Shown piece by piece: positions 1 through 7,815 of a stretch of DNA of 64,000 nt. Both the position numbers and the translations under genes were made by a program. Within the stretch, counting starts at the first letter, position 1; each line of letters begins with the position of its first letter. Under the pieces are notes generated by a model that had not been told where the DNA came from, did no database searches, and saw nothing but the letters and a program-made list of their open reading frames with translations. Origin of the DNA: Sphingobacterium cavernae (GTDB taxonomy: Bacteria > Bacteroidota > Bacteroidia > Sphingobacteriales > Sphingobacteriaceae); assembly GCF_008520265.1 (NCBI RefSeq), contig NZ_VIQM01000040.1, forward strand, positions 124,001 to 188,000, given 5' to 3'.

Positions 1-1
1 T

Positions 2-154
2 AGAACGGATCCTGCTCTAGCACTGAAGTTTCAGGAACTCATAAAGAGTAGAACTAAGAAACGCGCAATAGTGGTCATCGCCAGAAAATTGCTATCACGA
101 ATATATCATATATGGACTAATACAAGACTCTATGAAAAAGGATTATTAAGATAA
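2..154 (+). CDS. IS110/IS116-type transposase, C-terminal fragment (cut by window start)
   Basis: An open frame runs from the first bases to a TAA at 152-154 and gives 50 residues. The segment DPALALKFQEL followed by KKRAIVVIARKLLSRIYHIW resembles the end of the transposase IS116/IS110/IS902 C-terminal domain, where a basic helix precedes an 'A-R-K-L' helix. These enzymes are DEDD/serine recombinases. Only the tail is visible, so catalytic residues, intactness and subgroup (IS110 or IS1111) cannot be judged. It lies about 285 bases from the left end of another insertion sequence, so this edge is a small mobile-DNA island. The family call rests on a short motif. Confidence 0.6.
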   Translation, partial: RTDPALALKFQELIKSRTKKRAIVVIARKLLSRIYHIWTNTRLYEKGLLR

Positions 155-438
155 ATATAAAATAAAAAGTAAGTGAAAAGATAATTTCTACTTGATGCTT
201 CTGACTACTTGAGACAGCCTGAATTAAGTTTCTTTATTAAGAGTGTGTAGCAGATCATCAAATTAAATCTAATGGATACCTGTAACTTTGATTACTAATA
301 GGAGGCTGAAATTATTATCTTTTTACTACATTTGTATAAGAAAAAAAGCTTGAGAAAGTGCCTTTTCAAAAAATTTGGGAAGGCCTTTCTTAGGAAGTTT
401 TTTGACTAAAATCTAAGAATTATAGAATTTTATTCATA
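155..438. other. Non-coding stretch after the IS110-type fragment
   Basis: No frame longer than a few dozen codons is open here on either strand. The stretch is AT-rich and holds a palindromic core near 380-392 (aaggcctt) and a TACATTTG box at about 327-334 that matches the Bacteroidota -7 consensus but has no clear -33 partner. In IS1111-group elements the guide (bridge) RNA lies between the transposase stop and the right end, so this is where one would be. I cannot show a fold or an element boundary. Confidence 0.4.
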
Positions 439-441
439 GGG

Positions 442-468
442 GGCTGTATCAGAATAAATGATACAGCC
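442..468. repeat. Left terminal hairpin of the IS1182-type element
   Basis: Stem arms GGCTGTATCA at 442-451 and TGATACAGCC at 459-468 with a 7-base loop. It is matched by the right-end copy at 2205-2232. A T-rich tract follows, so it may also stop transcription crossing the element end. Confidence 0.8.
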
Positions 469-585
469 TTTTCTATTTATGATTTTTTTGGATGAAAATA
501 GATTTCATCCGATTTCTTCAAGCTGTAAAATGTACGTTTTGAATATTAGGCAATTTTAGTCTTTAAAAATCAAAAAACAACCTTA

Positions 586-2124
586 TTAGGCTGCTTTCTT
601 TTTTATGTTTTGTGCTGTGGCTAATAATCCCCATTCAATTTCGACTTTTTTCTTAGCTCGAAGCATAAAGCGGCGGAACCCGTGGTTCTGTTTGATATTT
701 CCAAAAACTGTTTCTACATCCCAACATCGCTTTCTTATATGCTCTATTCCGGATTCAGAATTTAGTAACGCGTGCGCTTTTTTCTTGTATCTGTTTAGGT
801 CGTGATTTACAGTTATTATTCGGTTCTGAGCGGATTGATGACAAACTCCTCGCAAAGGACACCCATCACAGTTTTTAGCCTGGTTAAGGCTATGCTGCTG
901 TAGATAGCCAGATTTTGTTCTGCGGGCGCTATTACCGATATAATTCATTGCTTGCCCCATAGGACAGATGTATTGGTTCTTCTGTTGATCATAATACAGC
1001 ATATCTACTGTAAATGGAGTCTTTTTGTTCTCCTTCGCGCCCTGATTTTTGTCAAAGTAGTTGTATTTAACATAGGCTGTAATCTCGTTCTCTTCCATGA
1101 GCTCCTAGTTTTCATGGGAGCCATATCCAGCATCAGCAGTTACTGTTTTAGGTAGATTTTGATAACTCTTATTGTGCTGCTCAAGATGTGAAGCTAGCGT
1201 GAGCGTATCATTAGGATTGGGATGTATGGTGTAATTAACAATAAACTGATTTGAAGTTGATATTTGAACATTGTAGCCCGCTTTTAGTTGTCCATTTTGC
1301 ATATGGTCGTCTTTCATTCGCATAAACGTTGCCTCTGGATCAGTTTTACTATAACTATTCCTTTCGGCCAGGATTTCTTCCTGTTTTTCATATTTTTTTA
1401 TGTTTACAGGATAGTTTTTATTGATATAGCGCAACTTCGCCTTAGACTTTGGACTGATATCTTTGCGACCACTTAAGATATCATTCAACTTCTCTACTGT
1501 TGCTTTTACACTTTCACTGTCTATTTTTTCTTTCGTAGGTGGTTCAGGAGGTAGATTATCTTCGTCTTTCGCTACCTGCTGTGCGTATTCCCAAATATCG
1601 GCTAACTGTGCACGCATTTTCTCTTTATTGGTCTGAATAGCGCGTTTCCAGACAAAGGTGTACTTATTAGCATTGGCTTCTATTTTAGCACCATCAACGT
1701 AAATATTTTCAATACTCAATAATCCTTCTTTTGCTAATAAAGAAACGACTTCCTCAAAGATATTACGAAGTGCATTTTTTAAGCGAACGCCTCGGAAACG
1801 TTTGATTGTATTATGGTCAGGACGATCCATGGAACTCAACCACATAAACGGAATATGTTCTTGACACGCTTTGGCGATCTTTCTACTGGAATAGGTATTA
1901 CTTAAGTAGCCATAAACCACAACTTTTAATAACATGGCGGGATGATAACTGGAGGCTCCTTTAACGTTATAAGCATTTAATAGTGGGTCGATATTTATGG
2001 AGTCAACGACTTGGTTGACCACTCGTGCAGGATGGTTTTCTGGAATCAACTCCTCGAGTGTTGGAGGAAGCATAATAAGTTGATTCTGATAATATGGTTT
2101 AAAAGCAGACTTTTTACGACTCAT
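586..2124 (-). pseudogene. IS1182-family transposase interrupted by an in-frame amber stop
   Basis: This is one reading frame of 513 codons broken once. The upstream part (1105-2124, 339 codons from MSRKKSAFK) holds the N-terminal DUF772-type domain and the first DDE aspartate in [10 protein letters not shown]. It ends at TAG directly after DAGYGSHEN, the second aspartate region. Two sense codons later the same frame resumes at an ATG (1096-1098) and encodes 170 residues. These include the Cys-rich insert (CPMG, CDGCPLRGVC) and the glutamate motif WDVETVFGNIKQ. Relatives usually have an aromatic residue at the stop position, so TAT or TAC to TAG is the simplest change. Reinitiation at the internal ATG could still give two half-proteins, but a functional transposase is unlikely without readthrough. 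Confidence 0.85.
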
Positions 2125-2267
2125 TTATCTGATTTTTATATTATAAATATATGAAAATCAAATGATTAATTGAAATTTTAATGAAAAGAAATAAACAAAA
2201 AAAGGGCTGTATCAATGATTTATGATACAGCCCCCCCCCTTTTAGTATACTTATAACTTGGTTCATA

Positions 2268-2864
2268 TTATGAATCTCGTTTCATCTGCTCATCAAGCAA
2301 TTGACGTTTTAGTTTTTGTTCTGTTTCTAAGGCTTTCTTTTTGTGAGCTTGATATTCATTTTGAACTTCCTCAGCAGTTTTTTGATGCTCTACAGCATCT
2401 ACTTTAGCTTTTCTAAAAGAAATCAATATAATAAATAGCGCAACTGCGAGCACGCCAATAATCGTCCATACTAACGTGTGATAAGAAGATTTTCCAAAAT
2501 CAATACCTAAAAAAGAAATACTATCAGTTTTGTCTTGCTCAATTTTTAAACTTTGAGATAGTGTTTGTACCGAATCTTTCAAAGATTGTACTTGTTGTAC
2601 CGAGGAAGATGAATTGCTTTTCAGAGAGGCTATTTCCTTTGTATATTTAGCTATAGAGTCAGCGACATTTCGTTGTACGATTTCAATATTAGATTTACGA
2701 ATAATCTTGAAGTCTGCATCTTGATTTCTAGATTGATTTAACAATACTTGAAATTGCGTATGTAAAGGTAAATTAGATTGTAATTTTTGTTGTAATGTAG
2801 GTTGTTGTGCAAAAATTCCAAACGAAATCAGTGTAAAAACTGTAGAGAAAAATAATTTATACAT
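2268..2864 (-). CDS. Exported coiled-coil protein with one C-terminal membrane helix
   Basis: The 198-residue product begins with a signal peptide (MYKLFFSTVFTLISFGIFAQ). A helical, Ser/Gln-rich heptad region follows (about 45-125), then one membrane helix (about 130-150, HTLVWTIIGVLAVALFIILI). The tail is charged and helical, rich in Lys, Glu and Gln, and ends RQLLDEQMKRDS. This architecture matches a conserved Bacteroidota family that is often mislabelled 'tRNA (guanine-N1)-methyltransferase' in databases. I see no methyltransferase motif. A structural role at the envelope is possible but not shown. It is read alone. A TATTTTTG box on the minus strand at 2928-2935 may be part of its promoter. 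Confidence 0.7.
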   Translation of the reverse strand: MYKLFFSTVFTLISFGIFAQQPTLQQKLQSNLPLHTQFQVLLNQSRNQDADFKIIRKSNIEIVQRNVADSIAKYTKEIASLKSNSSSSVQQVQSLKDSVQTLSQSLKIEQDKTDSISFLGIDFGKSSYHTLVWTIIGVLAVALFIILISFRKAKVDAVEHQKTAEEVQNEYQAHKKKALETEQKLKRQLLDEQMKRDS

Positions 2865-2936
2865 AGTGTTGCTGATGCTTCTTAATATGTTGATTTACGT
2901 AAAGTTGTTAAATTATTTGTTTATAAACAAAAATAG

Positions 2937-2956
2937 CCGACCTAAATGTCGGTTTT
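2937..2956. terminator. Small hairpin in the 2865-3090 gap
   Basis: CCGAC (2937-2941) pairs with GTCGG (2948-2952) across a 6-base loop, with T-runs outside in both directions. The stem is only 5 bp and overlaps a possible promoter box. It could be a weak terminator or chance. Confidence 0.3.
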
Positions 2957-3089
2957 GGTATAAATTAATCTTTAAATAGACCTAAAGAAATTATTCTGTA
3001 TTTGGAAAGACAGATAAAGACACATTAAATTACTCTTCCAATTTTTATAAACATCGGGAGCTAATAGGAAATAGTGTTTTACTTAGAAT

Positions 3090-3117
3090 AGAAAAAGCTC
3101 CATAGGGAGCTTTTTCT
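3090..3117 (-). terminator. Rho-independent terminator after the DUF4136 lipoprotein gene
   Basis: A 12-bp stem AGAAAAAGCTCC / GGAGCTTTTTCT with a 5-base loop ends in a T-run and overlaps the TAG stop codon of the leftward gene. Confidence 0.85.
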
Positions 3118-3691
3118 ATTTGTTAATCTTTAACGGATACTGCTTCATGATACCCTGTATCAATTTTGGTAATCCGTTGATTGCTTTTTCTGGATTATCT
3201 ACTTCGGTAGTTCCACGTGCTTGCCAAATTACTGTTTTCTTATTGCGGTCTACCGCTTCCAAGATTAGATGACCATAGCGAATTCTTTCTTTGCCAACAG
3301 GATAAGATGGAGAATAAAAACCATAATAACCCCATGGTCGATACCAGCCCCAAGGACCACCCCATCCAAAACCACTGTGGTAGGATGAATAGACCATTCT
3401 ACTTTTGTTGTTTACTATGGCTACATAACGAAATAGTACATCAGGATTTTCTTTAGTATATGTTAATCCTCTATCCTCAATTTCTTTATTTGCAGTGGTC
3501 ATAATATTGTGCTTTGCAATATCATTACTGAAGTAATCTTTTGATAAAGAATCGACAGGCGGTAACCAACCGTATGTTTTATATTGCGTAAAATCTAAAT
3601 TTTGAACGCGCGTTGTATGATACCTGTTGGAAGAACAAGAAGCTAAGACCAACAGTACCAAAGCTGAAAATAGTATACCAAAATTTTTCAT
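3116..3691 (-). CDS. DUF4136 family lipoprotein
   Basis: A 191-residue lipoprotein precursor. The start chosen is ATG at 3691 (MKNFGILFSALVLLVLASC), because it gives a clean signal peptide with lipobox LASC. Another ATG four codons upstream (3703) is possible. The region DFTQYKTYGWLPP, followed by a conserved helix (NKEIEDRGLTY) and NPDVLFRY, is characteristic of DUF4136, a family of small envelope lipoproteins of unknown function. A Gly/Trp/Tyr-rich stretch (GFGWGGPWGWYRPWGYYG) in the middle is typical of Bacteroidota members. It is the only gene upstream of the strong terminator that overlaps its stop. Confidence 0.85.
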   Translation of the reverse strand: MKNFGILFSALVLLVLASCSSNRYHTTRVQNLDFTQYKTYGWLPPVDSLSKDYFSNDIAKHNIMTTANKEIEDRGLTYTKENPDVLFRYVAIVNNKSRMVYSSYHSGFGWGGPWGWYRPWGYYGFYSPSYPVGKERIRYGHLILEAVDRNKKTVIWQARGTTEVDNPEKAINGLPKLIQGIMKQYPLKINK

Positions 3692-3755
3692 AACTAAGCC
3701 CAATTATATGATGTTTGACAGTTAGATAGTAGAAAGGTTTAAAATATTTTTTCAA

Positions 3756-4544
3756 CTATCTCCATTCATCAGGAATTGCACATACAGGAATAGGTTGAAT
3801 TTTGTGTTGCGCAGCTTTATGCATTCTATCAAATATTTTGAACACTTCTAAATCTCTGCCACTGTAGTCACTTTCGGTTTTTGTACCGTACTCTTTTTGT
3901 ATTTTTTCTAATTCTGGATAAGTAGCACCAATTTGTTGTTCATCAGTACGTTCAGCATCCCATAGACCGTCCGTTGGTATCGCATTTTTGATGCTTTCTG
4001 GCAATTCAAGTGCACGAGCTAATGCATACACTTCGGTCTTATAAAGATCAGCTATTGGCGAAAGATCTACGCCACCATCACCGTATTTGGTGTAGAAACC
4101 AATACCAAAGTCTTCCACTTTATTGCCGGTGCCACATACTAATAGCGAATTGATCTGCCCATAATAGTAAAGAGACAACATACGTAAGCGTGATCTTGTA
4201 TTTGCTAATGCTAAATCTCGATTAGGAATATCTTCTTGATTTGCATCAAAAATATTGGTTAATTCATCAAATGCAGAAGTCAAATCAAGATTTAATCCTC
4301 TTACATTCGAAAATTTTGATTTTAGATAGGCGATATGCTCCGACGCACGGTCAACTTGATCGGCTTTTTGGCGAATTGGCATTTGCAACACTAATACTTC
4401 TAAACCTGTCATCGCACACAGTGTCGAAACAACGCCAGAATCTACTCCACCCGATACACCTACTACAAATCCTTTTACTCTTGCTTGTTTCGCGTAATCT
4501 TTTAACCAGATTACAATTCTATCTATAATTTTTTCTGCTTGCAT
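3756..4544 (-). CDS. nadE: NAD synthetase, ammonia-dependent
   Basis: This enzyme converts deamido-NAD to NAD with ATP and ammonia, the last step of NAD synthesis. The 262-residue protein has the PP-loop SGGVDS at residues 31-36. It continues with family blocks ANTRSRLRMLSLYYYGQ, GTGNKVEDFGIGFYTKYGDGG and DLSPIADLYKTEVYALAR, which bind deamido-NAD and ATP. It lacks the N-terminal nitrilase-like glutaminase domain, so free ammonia is the expected nitrogen source. It is read leftwards, separated from the upstream barrel gene by a very strong hairpin. In other Bacteroidota nadE sits beside gldB, as it nearly does here. Confidence 0.95.
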   Translation of the reverse strand: MQAEKIIDRIVIWLKDYAKQARVKGFVVGVSGGVDSGVVSTLCAMTGLEVLVLQMPIRQKADQVDRASEHIAYLKSKFSNVRGLNLDLTSAFDELTNIFDANQEDIPNRDLALANTRSRLRMLSLYYYGQINSLLVCGTGNKVEDFGIGFYTKYGDGGVDLSPIADLYKTEVYALARALELPESIKNAIPTDGLWDAERTDEQQIGATYPELEKIQKEYGTKTESDYSGRDLEVFKIFDRMHKAAQHKIQPIPVCAIPDEWR

Positions 4545-4563
4545 ATTAGGAATCTTTTAAAAT

Positions 4564-4614
4564 AAAACGAGGTTAATACGAATTTAAAGATAGAATTCGT
4601 ATTAACCTCGTTTT
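4564..4614 (-). terminator. Long-stem terminator between the barrel protein gene and nadE
   Basis: A perfect 21-bp inverted repeat (4564-4584 with 4594-4614, 9-base loop), flanked by A-run and T-run, lies just past the stop of the 4637-5290 gene on the minus strand. It would isolate nadE from that transcript. Confidence 0.9.
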
Positions 4615-4636
4615 TAATGTAATTTTTATGAATCTT

Positions 4637-5290
4637 TTAAAAGAAAAGACCAAAATTAAGTGCTACATATGAAGTTTTTGGTTTTCCTTCTTTGATTGCT
4701 CTTGTAAATCCATTATTAAATGTCAAACCTGTCATTAAACCTAAGTTATCACTTAATTTCCACTCTTTACCGCCACCGATTTGTAGACCTAAACGGAATA
4801 AATCATCGCCATCGATAGATTGTTTCTTATCCGCACCAGCCAGTTTTTCTTTTCCAGAAACTTTAAAACCAGTGGTGAAACCAAATTGACCATAAAATCT
4901 ACCTGTTTCATTTTCAACAGATTTCAATTTAATAGTCAAAGGGATTTCTACATACTGCAAACGAATTTTATCTCTATCTACACCTGTACTAGGAAAATCT
5001 ACCTTCGAAGCAATAGAATTGATTAATAAACCTGTAGAGAAATAGTAATTATCAGCAAATCCCAAATCTGCAACTAATCCATATGAAAAACCTGCTTTAG
5101 CACTTGCTTCATAATCATCATCATAACGCAACCAACCGATATTTGGATTTATCGAAAGACCTAAACGGAAGTTTTTATCTTCAGAAGTGTTTTGCGTACG
5201 TGTGTAGTAATCTTGCGCATTTACTTTCGTAGTGAATAATAGAGCTAATGCCATTAATGTCGCAAATGTAGTTTTTGTAAAATTTAGCAT
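4637..5290 (-). CDS. PorT-like outer-membrane beta-barrel protein
   Basis: A 217-residue precursor with a signal peptide ending KVNAQ (about residue 26). The mature part alternates polar and hydrophobic residues in strands typical of small 8-stranded barrels (PF13568-like): GLSINPNIGWLRY, AGFSYGLVADLGFADNYYFSTGLLI, LQYVEIPLTIKLKS, GRFYGQFGFTTGFKV. It ends in an aromatic residue (GLFF), the usual C-terminal signal for outer-membrane assembly. Function beyond the barrel is unknown. It is divergently transcribed from gldB with only 47 bases between the start codons. Confidence 0.85.
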   Translation of the reverse strand: MLNFTKTTFATLMALALLFTTKVNAQDYYTRTQNTSEDKNFRLGLSINPNIGWLRYDDDYEASAKAGFSYGLVADLGFADNYYFSTGLLINSIASKVDFPSTGVDRDKIRLQYVEIPLTIKLKSVENETGRFYGQFGFTTGFKVSGKEKLAGADKKQSIDGDDLFRLGLQIGGGKEWKLSDNLGLMTGLTFNNGFTRAIKEGKPKTSYVALNFGLFF

Positions 5291-5337
5291 ACTTATATTA
5301 TTAGTTTTAAATTTATGGTCTTAACTTCGTTGTACTG

Positions 5338-6375
5338 ATGAAACTAAAACCACTACAAAAGTATTTCTTTTTTTTAATAGTTACTATAGTATCTTGTCGT
5401 GAAACAACTACAATAAATCGACCAGATGTAGCGAATATAGGGGTAGACATTCATATCGAGCGATTTGATAAGGAACTTGCTAGCCTCAAATTGAAAGATA
5501 TATCCAAAATGAACAAGCAGTGGCAACAAAAGTATGGTGCGTTTTACACGAATTACGTACAAGATATGTTGCAAATTGGTCATCCCCAAGACTCTTCACG
5601 AATTAAAGAAAGTTTAGCCCAAATACTAAAACAAAAAGATTTTATTGATTTAAACAAGGCTGTTGCTAAAGTATACCCTGCTTTGGATAAACAAGAGAAG
5701 GAATTGTCAAAAGCTTTTAAATATATTAAATACTATTTTCCAACTTATGATATACCTCGGATAATATCGTATGTGAGTGGCTTTGCTTTTCAGGCCCCAC
5801 TAGGTGATAATTATGTTGGTGTTGGTTTGGATATGTTCTTAGGGGCTGATTCGGAATTTTATCCAGCGCTTGTGCAGTCTATCCCTTTGTACATTTCTAG
5901 ACGATTTACGCCCGAAAATATTACACCTCGGGTTATAGAAACCATATTGCGCGAAGAACTTTATCCGCATCCTGAAAATACACAAAATACATTGCAACAT
6001 ATGGTCTACAATGGAAAGATATTGTACGCGATGGATATTATGCTAGAAAATGTATCGGATGATTTAAAAATTGGGTATACTAAGGCACAGATACAATGGG
6101 CTCAAAAATATCAAAGCGATATATGGACTTGGTTTCTACAAGAAAGTCTGTTGTACAGTACCGATATGTTACGTATTCAAAAATACTTCACTGAAGCCCC
6201 CTTTACACCCGAACTGGGGGAGAAGAATGAATCTGCACCTAAACTTGGATCGTATATGGGCTGGATGATGGTTCGAAAATTTATGGATAGAAATCCTTCA
6301 CTGTCGTTGACAGATTTATTTGGTATAGACAATGCACAGGAAATATTAGAAGGTTCGAAATATAAAGGAAAATAA
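5338..6375 (+). CDS. gldB: Gliding motility lipoprotein GldB
   Basis: A 345-residue lipoprotein precursor with lipobox VSC at Cys20 (FFFLIVTIVSC). The body carries the GldB-family pattern: an early IERFDKEL block, the YVSGFAFQAP segment, VGLDMFLG, a helix with ILREELYPHPE, MVYNGKILYAMD, and the final GSYMGWMMVRKFM. GldB is needed for gliding in Flavobacterium and works with the type IX secretion/gliding apparatus. It is also kept in many non-gliding Bacteroidota, so motility cannot be inferred from this gene alone. Its usual neighbour nadE is close by, but gldC is not next to it. Confidence 0.9.
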   Translation: MKLKPLQKYFFFLIVTIVSCRETTTINRPDVANIGVDIHIERFDKELASLKLKDISKMNKQWQQKYGAFYTNYVQDMLQIGHPQDSSRIKESLAQILKQKDFIDLNKAVAKVYPALDKQEKELSKAFKYIKYYFPTYDIPRIISYVSGFAFQAPLGDNYVGVGLDMFLGADSEFYPALVQSIPLYISRRFTPENITPRVIETILREELYPHPENTQNTLQHMVYNGKILYAMDIMLENVSDDLKIGYTKAQIQWAQKYQSDIWTWFLQESLLYSTDMLRIQKYFTEAPFTPELGEKNESAPKLGSYMGWMMVRKFMDRNPSLSLTDLFGIDNAQEILEGSKYKGK

Positions 6376-6407
6376 AAATGGTCAATCTTTTAAGATTGAC
6401 CATTTTT
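6374..6407. terminator. Bidirectional terminator between gldB and the FKBP gene
   Basis: A 16-bp inverted repeat (6374-6389 with 6392-6407) with A-run and T-run on the two sides lies between convergent genes and serves both. Confidence 0.9.
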
Positions 6408-6408
6408 A

Positions 6409-7002
6409 TTATTGGACATCATCTTTGATGTCTATGACTTCGATTTCAAAAAACAGTGGAGAATTAGCTGGAATAGAACCCCTGCTTGTATTCCCATATG
6501 CATAATAAGAAGGTGTGATTATTCGTATAATACTTCCTTTTTTTAACCCTCGAGCTGTTAAGCCACCAAACTCTGATGATCCTATACTTTTTGGTATAAA
6601 ACTAAAATACCAAGCAGGTATTAGTTGATTTAGTTTACTTACTAACGGCTCTGATTTATCTAAATTTGAATCAAAAACGATATTGTTAGAAATTAATTTT
6701 CCTGTATATCGCACAGTGATAGTTGGTATTTGAACAGTCTTAACTGTTTGCCCATAATTATTAACGACATCTATAGTTTTGTATTCATAACTATTATCAT
6801 CACCTTGTTCTACCACCTCATACCAAATACCTGTCTCATCATTTGAGTAGACCATATCTGGATAATTTGTGTTGGCGTATGATTTTATAATAGGCTTTTC
6901 AGTTTCGAATTGAGCAATAGGATCAAACATTTCTTCCTTTGCACAGGAAAGAAATAAGAATGAGAGTACTGTAAGGTAAAATATTGGTCTTAAAAAATTC
7001 AT
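6409..7002 (-). CDS. FKBP-type peptidyl-prolyl isomerase lipoprotein (GldI-like)
   Basis: A 197-residue lipoprotein with lipobox FLSC (Cys20) and an FKBP domain in the C-terminal half. The recognisable FKBP elements are VRYTGKLISNNIVFDSN, GLKKGSIIRIITPSYYAYG and IPANSPLFFEIEVIDI, the last being the domain's terminal strand. FKBPs catalyse cis-trans isomerisation of prolyl bonds. As an anchored envelope protein it would help exported proteins fold. Bacteroidota members of this shape include GldI. The active-site aromatic set is not fully conserved by eye (for example no clear FDSS), so catalytic strength is uncertain. It follows a paralogous gene in the same direction, but a terminator hairpin lies between them. 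Confidence 0.85.
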   Translation of the reverse strand: MNFLRPIFYLTVLSFLFLSCAKEEMFDPIAQFETEKPIIKSYANTNYPDMVYSNDETGIWYEVVEQGDDNSYEYKTIDVVNNYGQTVKTVQIPTITVRYTGKLISNNIVFDSNLDKSEPLVSKLNQLIPAWYFSFIPKSIGSSEFGGLTARGLKKGSIIRIITPSYYAYGNTSRGSIPANSPLFFEIEVIDIKDDVQ

Positions 7003-7016
7003 GCTTCTAAATTAAT

Positions 7017-7054
7017 AAAAAAGAGATAAAATAGTAATGTTTTATCTCTTTTTT
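7017..7054 (-). terminator. Terminator between the two FKBP genes
   Basis: A 15-bp stem (7017-7031 with 7040-7054, 8-base loop) rich in A and T with GAGAT core, directly after the stop of the upstream FKBP gene. Confidence 0.8.
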
Positions 7055-7063
7055 ATTGTTTTG

Positions 7064-7732
7064 TTACTGAATATCTAAAATTTCAAATTCGTATACTAAA
7101 GGGGCGTTAGCAGGGATGTTTTTCGTAGTCAAGCCTTGAGCTCCGTAGGCATATATAGAAGGAACTATTACTCTAATTTTAGTGCCTTTTTTTACGCCAT
7201 CTTTAGTTAATCCGACATAATTAATGTCCTGACCATTTACTTTATATTTAGCTGGAAATAAAGCTACAACCCAAGCTGACGTAAAAATATTATTGCTATT
7301 CGATAAAGACAAATTATAATTTGATCCTTCAAGATCCGATAAAACAGGCGTTTCGCTTGTCAATAGATTTACTTTATATTTTAATTTCCAAGTTGGATAC
7401 AATACACCATTTTGACTAGCGTTCAATTTGTATTCATAAGAATTATCCGTTGCTGGAGTAATAATTTCATACCAAATACCTCTTTTTACACTTTTTTCTA
7501 AATACTGAAAATAGTGTTTGGTTGTATCTTCAATAGCGTTAGCTCCGAAATTATTACTTACGTACGCTTCAATAATTGATTTTTGTGCAGTGAATAAAGA
7601 ATCTTGTTTTCTTTCCTCTTTTTTTGCGGCCTCTATTTGTTCTTCATAATTGAAATCATCGGATTTATTACAAGAAGTGAATGTCGTTGCTAATAATGCA
7701 AATGCAGTAAGTAAGCCTAATAAGTTTTTCAT
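7064..7732 (-). CDS. FKBP-type peptidyl-prolyl isomerase lipoprotein
   Basis: Read from ATG at 7732 (MKNLLGLLTAFALLATTFTSC), this is a 222-residue lipoprotein with lipobox TSC. An in-frame ATG 13 codons upstream would put a non-signal stretch before the signal peptide and is less likely. A charged helix (YEEQIEAAKKEERKQDSLF) links the anchor to an FKBP domain with GLTKDGVKKGTKIRVIVPS, YAYG and IPANAPLVYEFEILDIQ. It shares the layout of its downstream paralogue, including the 'GIWYE' block and the NSYEYK block, so the pair arose by duplication. Role inferred: folding of exported proteins. Confidence 0.85.
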   Translation of the reverse strand: MKNLLGLLTAFALLATTFTSCNKSDDFNYEEQIEAAKKEERKQDSLFTAQKSIIEAYVSNNFGANAIEDTTKHYFQYLEKSVKRGIWYEIITPATDNSYEYKLNASQNGVLYPTWKLKYKVNLLTSETPVLSDLEGSNYNLSLSNSNNIFTSAWVVALFPAKYKVNGQDINYVGLTKDGVKKGTKIRVIVPSIYAYGAQGLTTKNIPANAPLVYEFEILDIQ

Positions 7733-7815
7733 AAGAATATTAAAATAGTTTATAGGTATAAAACGCCTCATAAGGACATTTTGCTACAAAGAAATTAAAA
7801 TATTTTTCTTTTTCA

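Larger units (their letters stand above)
439..2235 (-). mobile_element. IS1182-family insertion sequence, about 1.8 kb
   Basis: Both ends carry the same inverted terminal sequence, GGGGGCTGTATCA, at 439-451 and, inverted, at 2223-2235. They enclose one transposase gene read leftwards. Each end is also an internal hairpin: GGCTGTATCA and its complement are separated by 7 bases at the left end (442-468) and 8 bases at the right (2205-2232). The right end runs on into a run of nine C residues. I could not recognise a target duplication in the flanks. The transposase is interrupted, so this copy is probably not autonomous. Confidence 0.8.
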
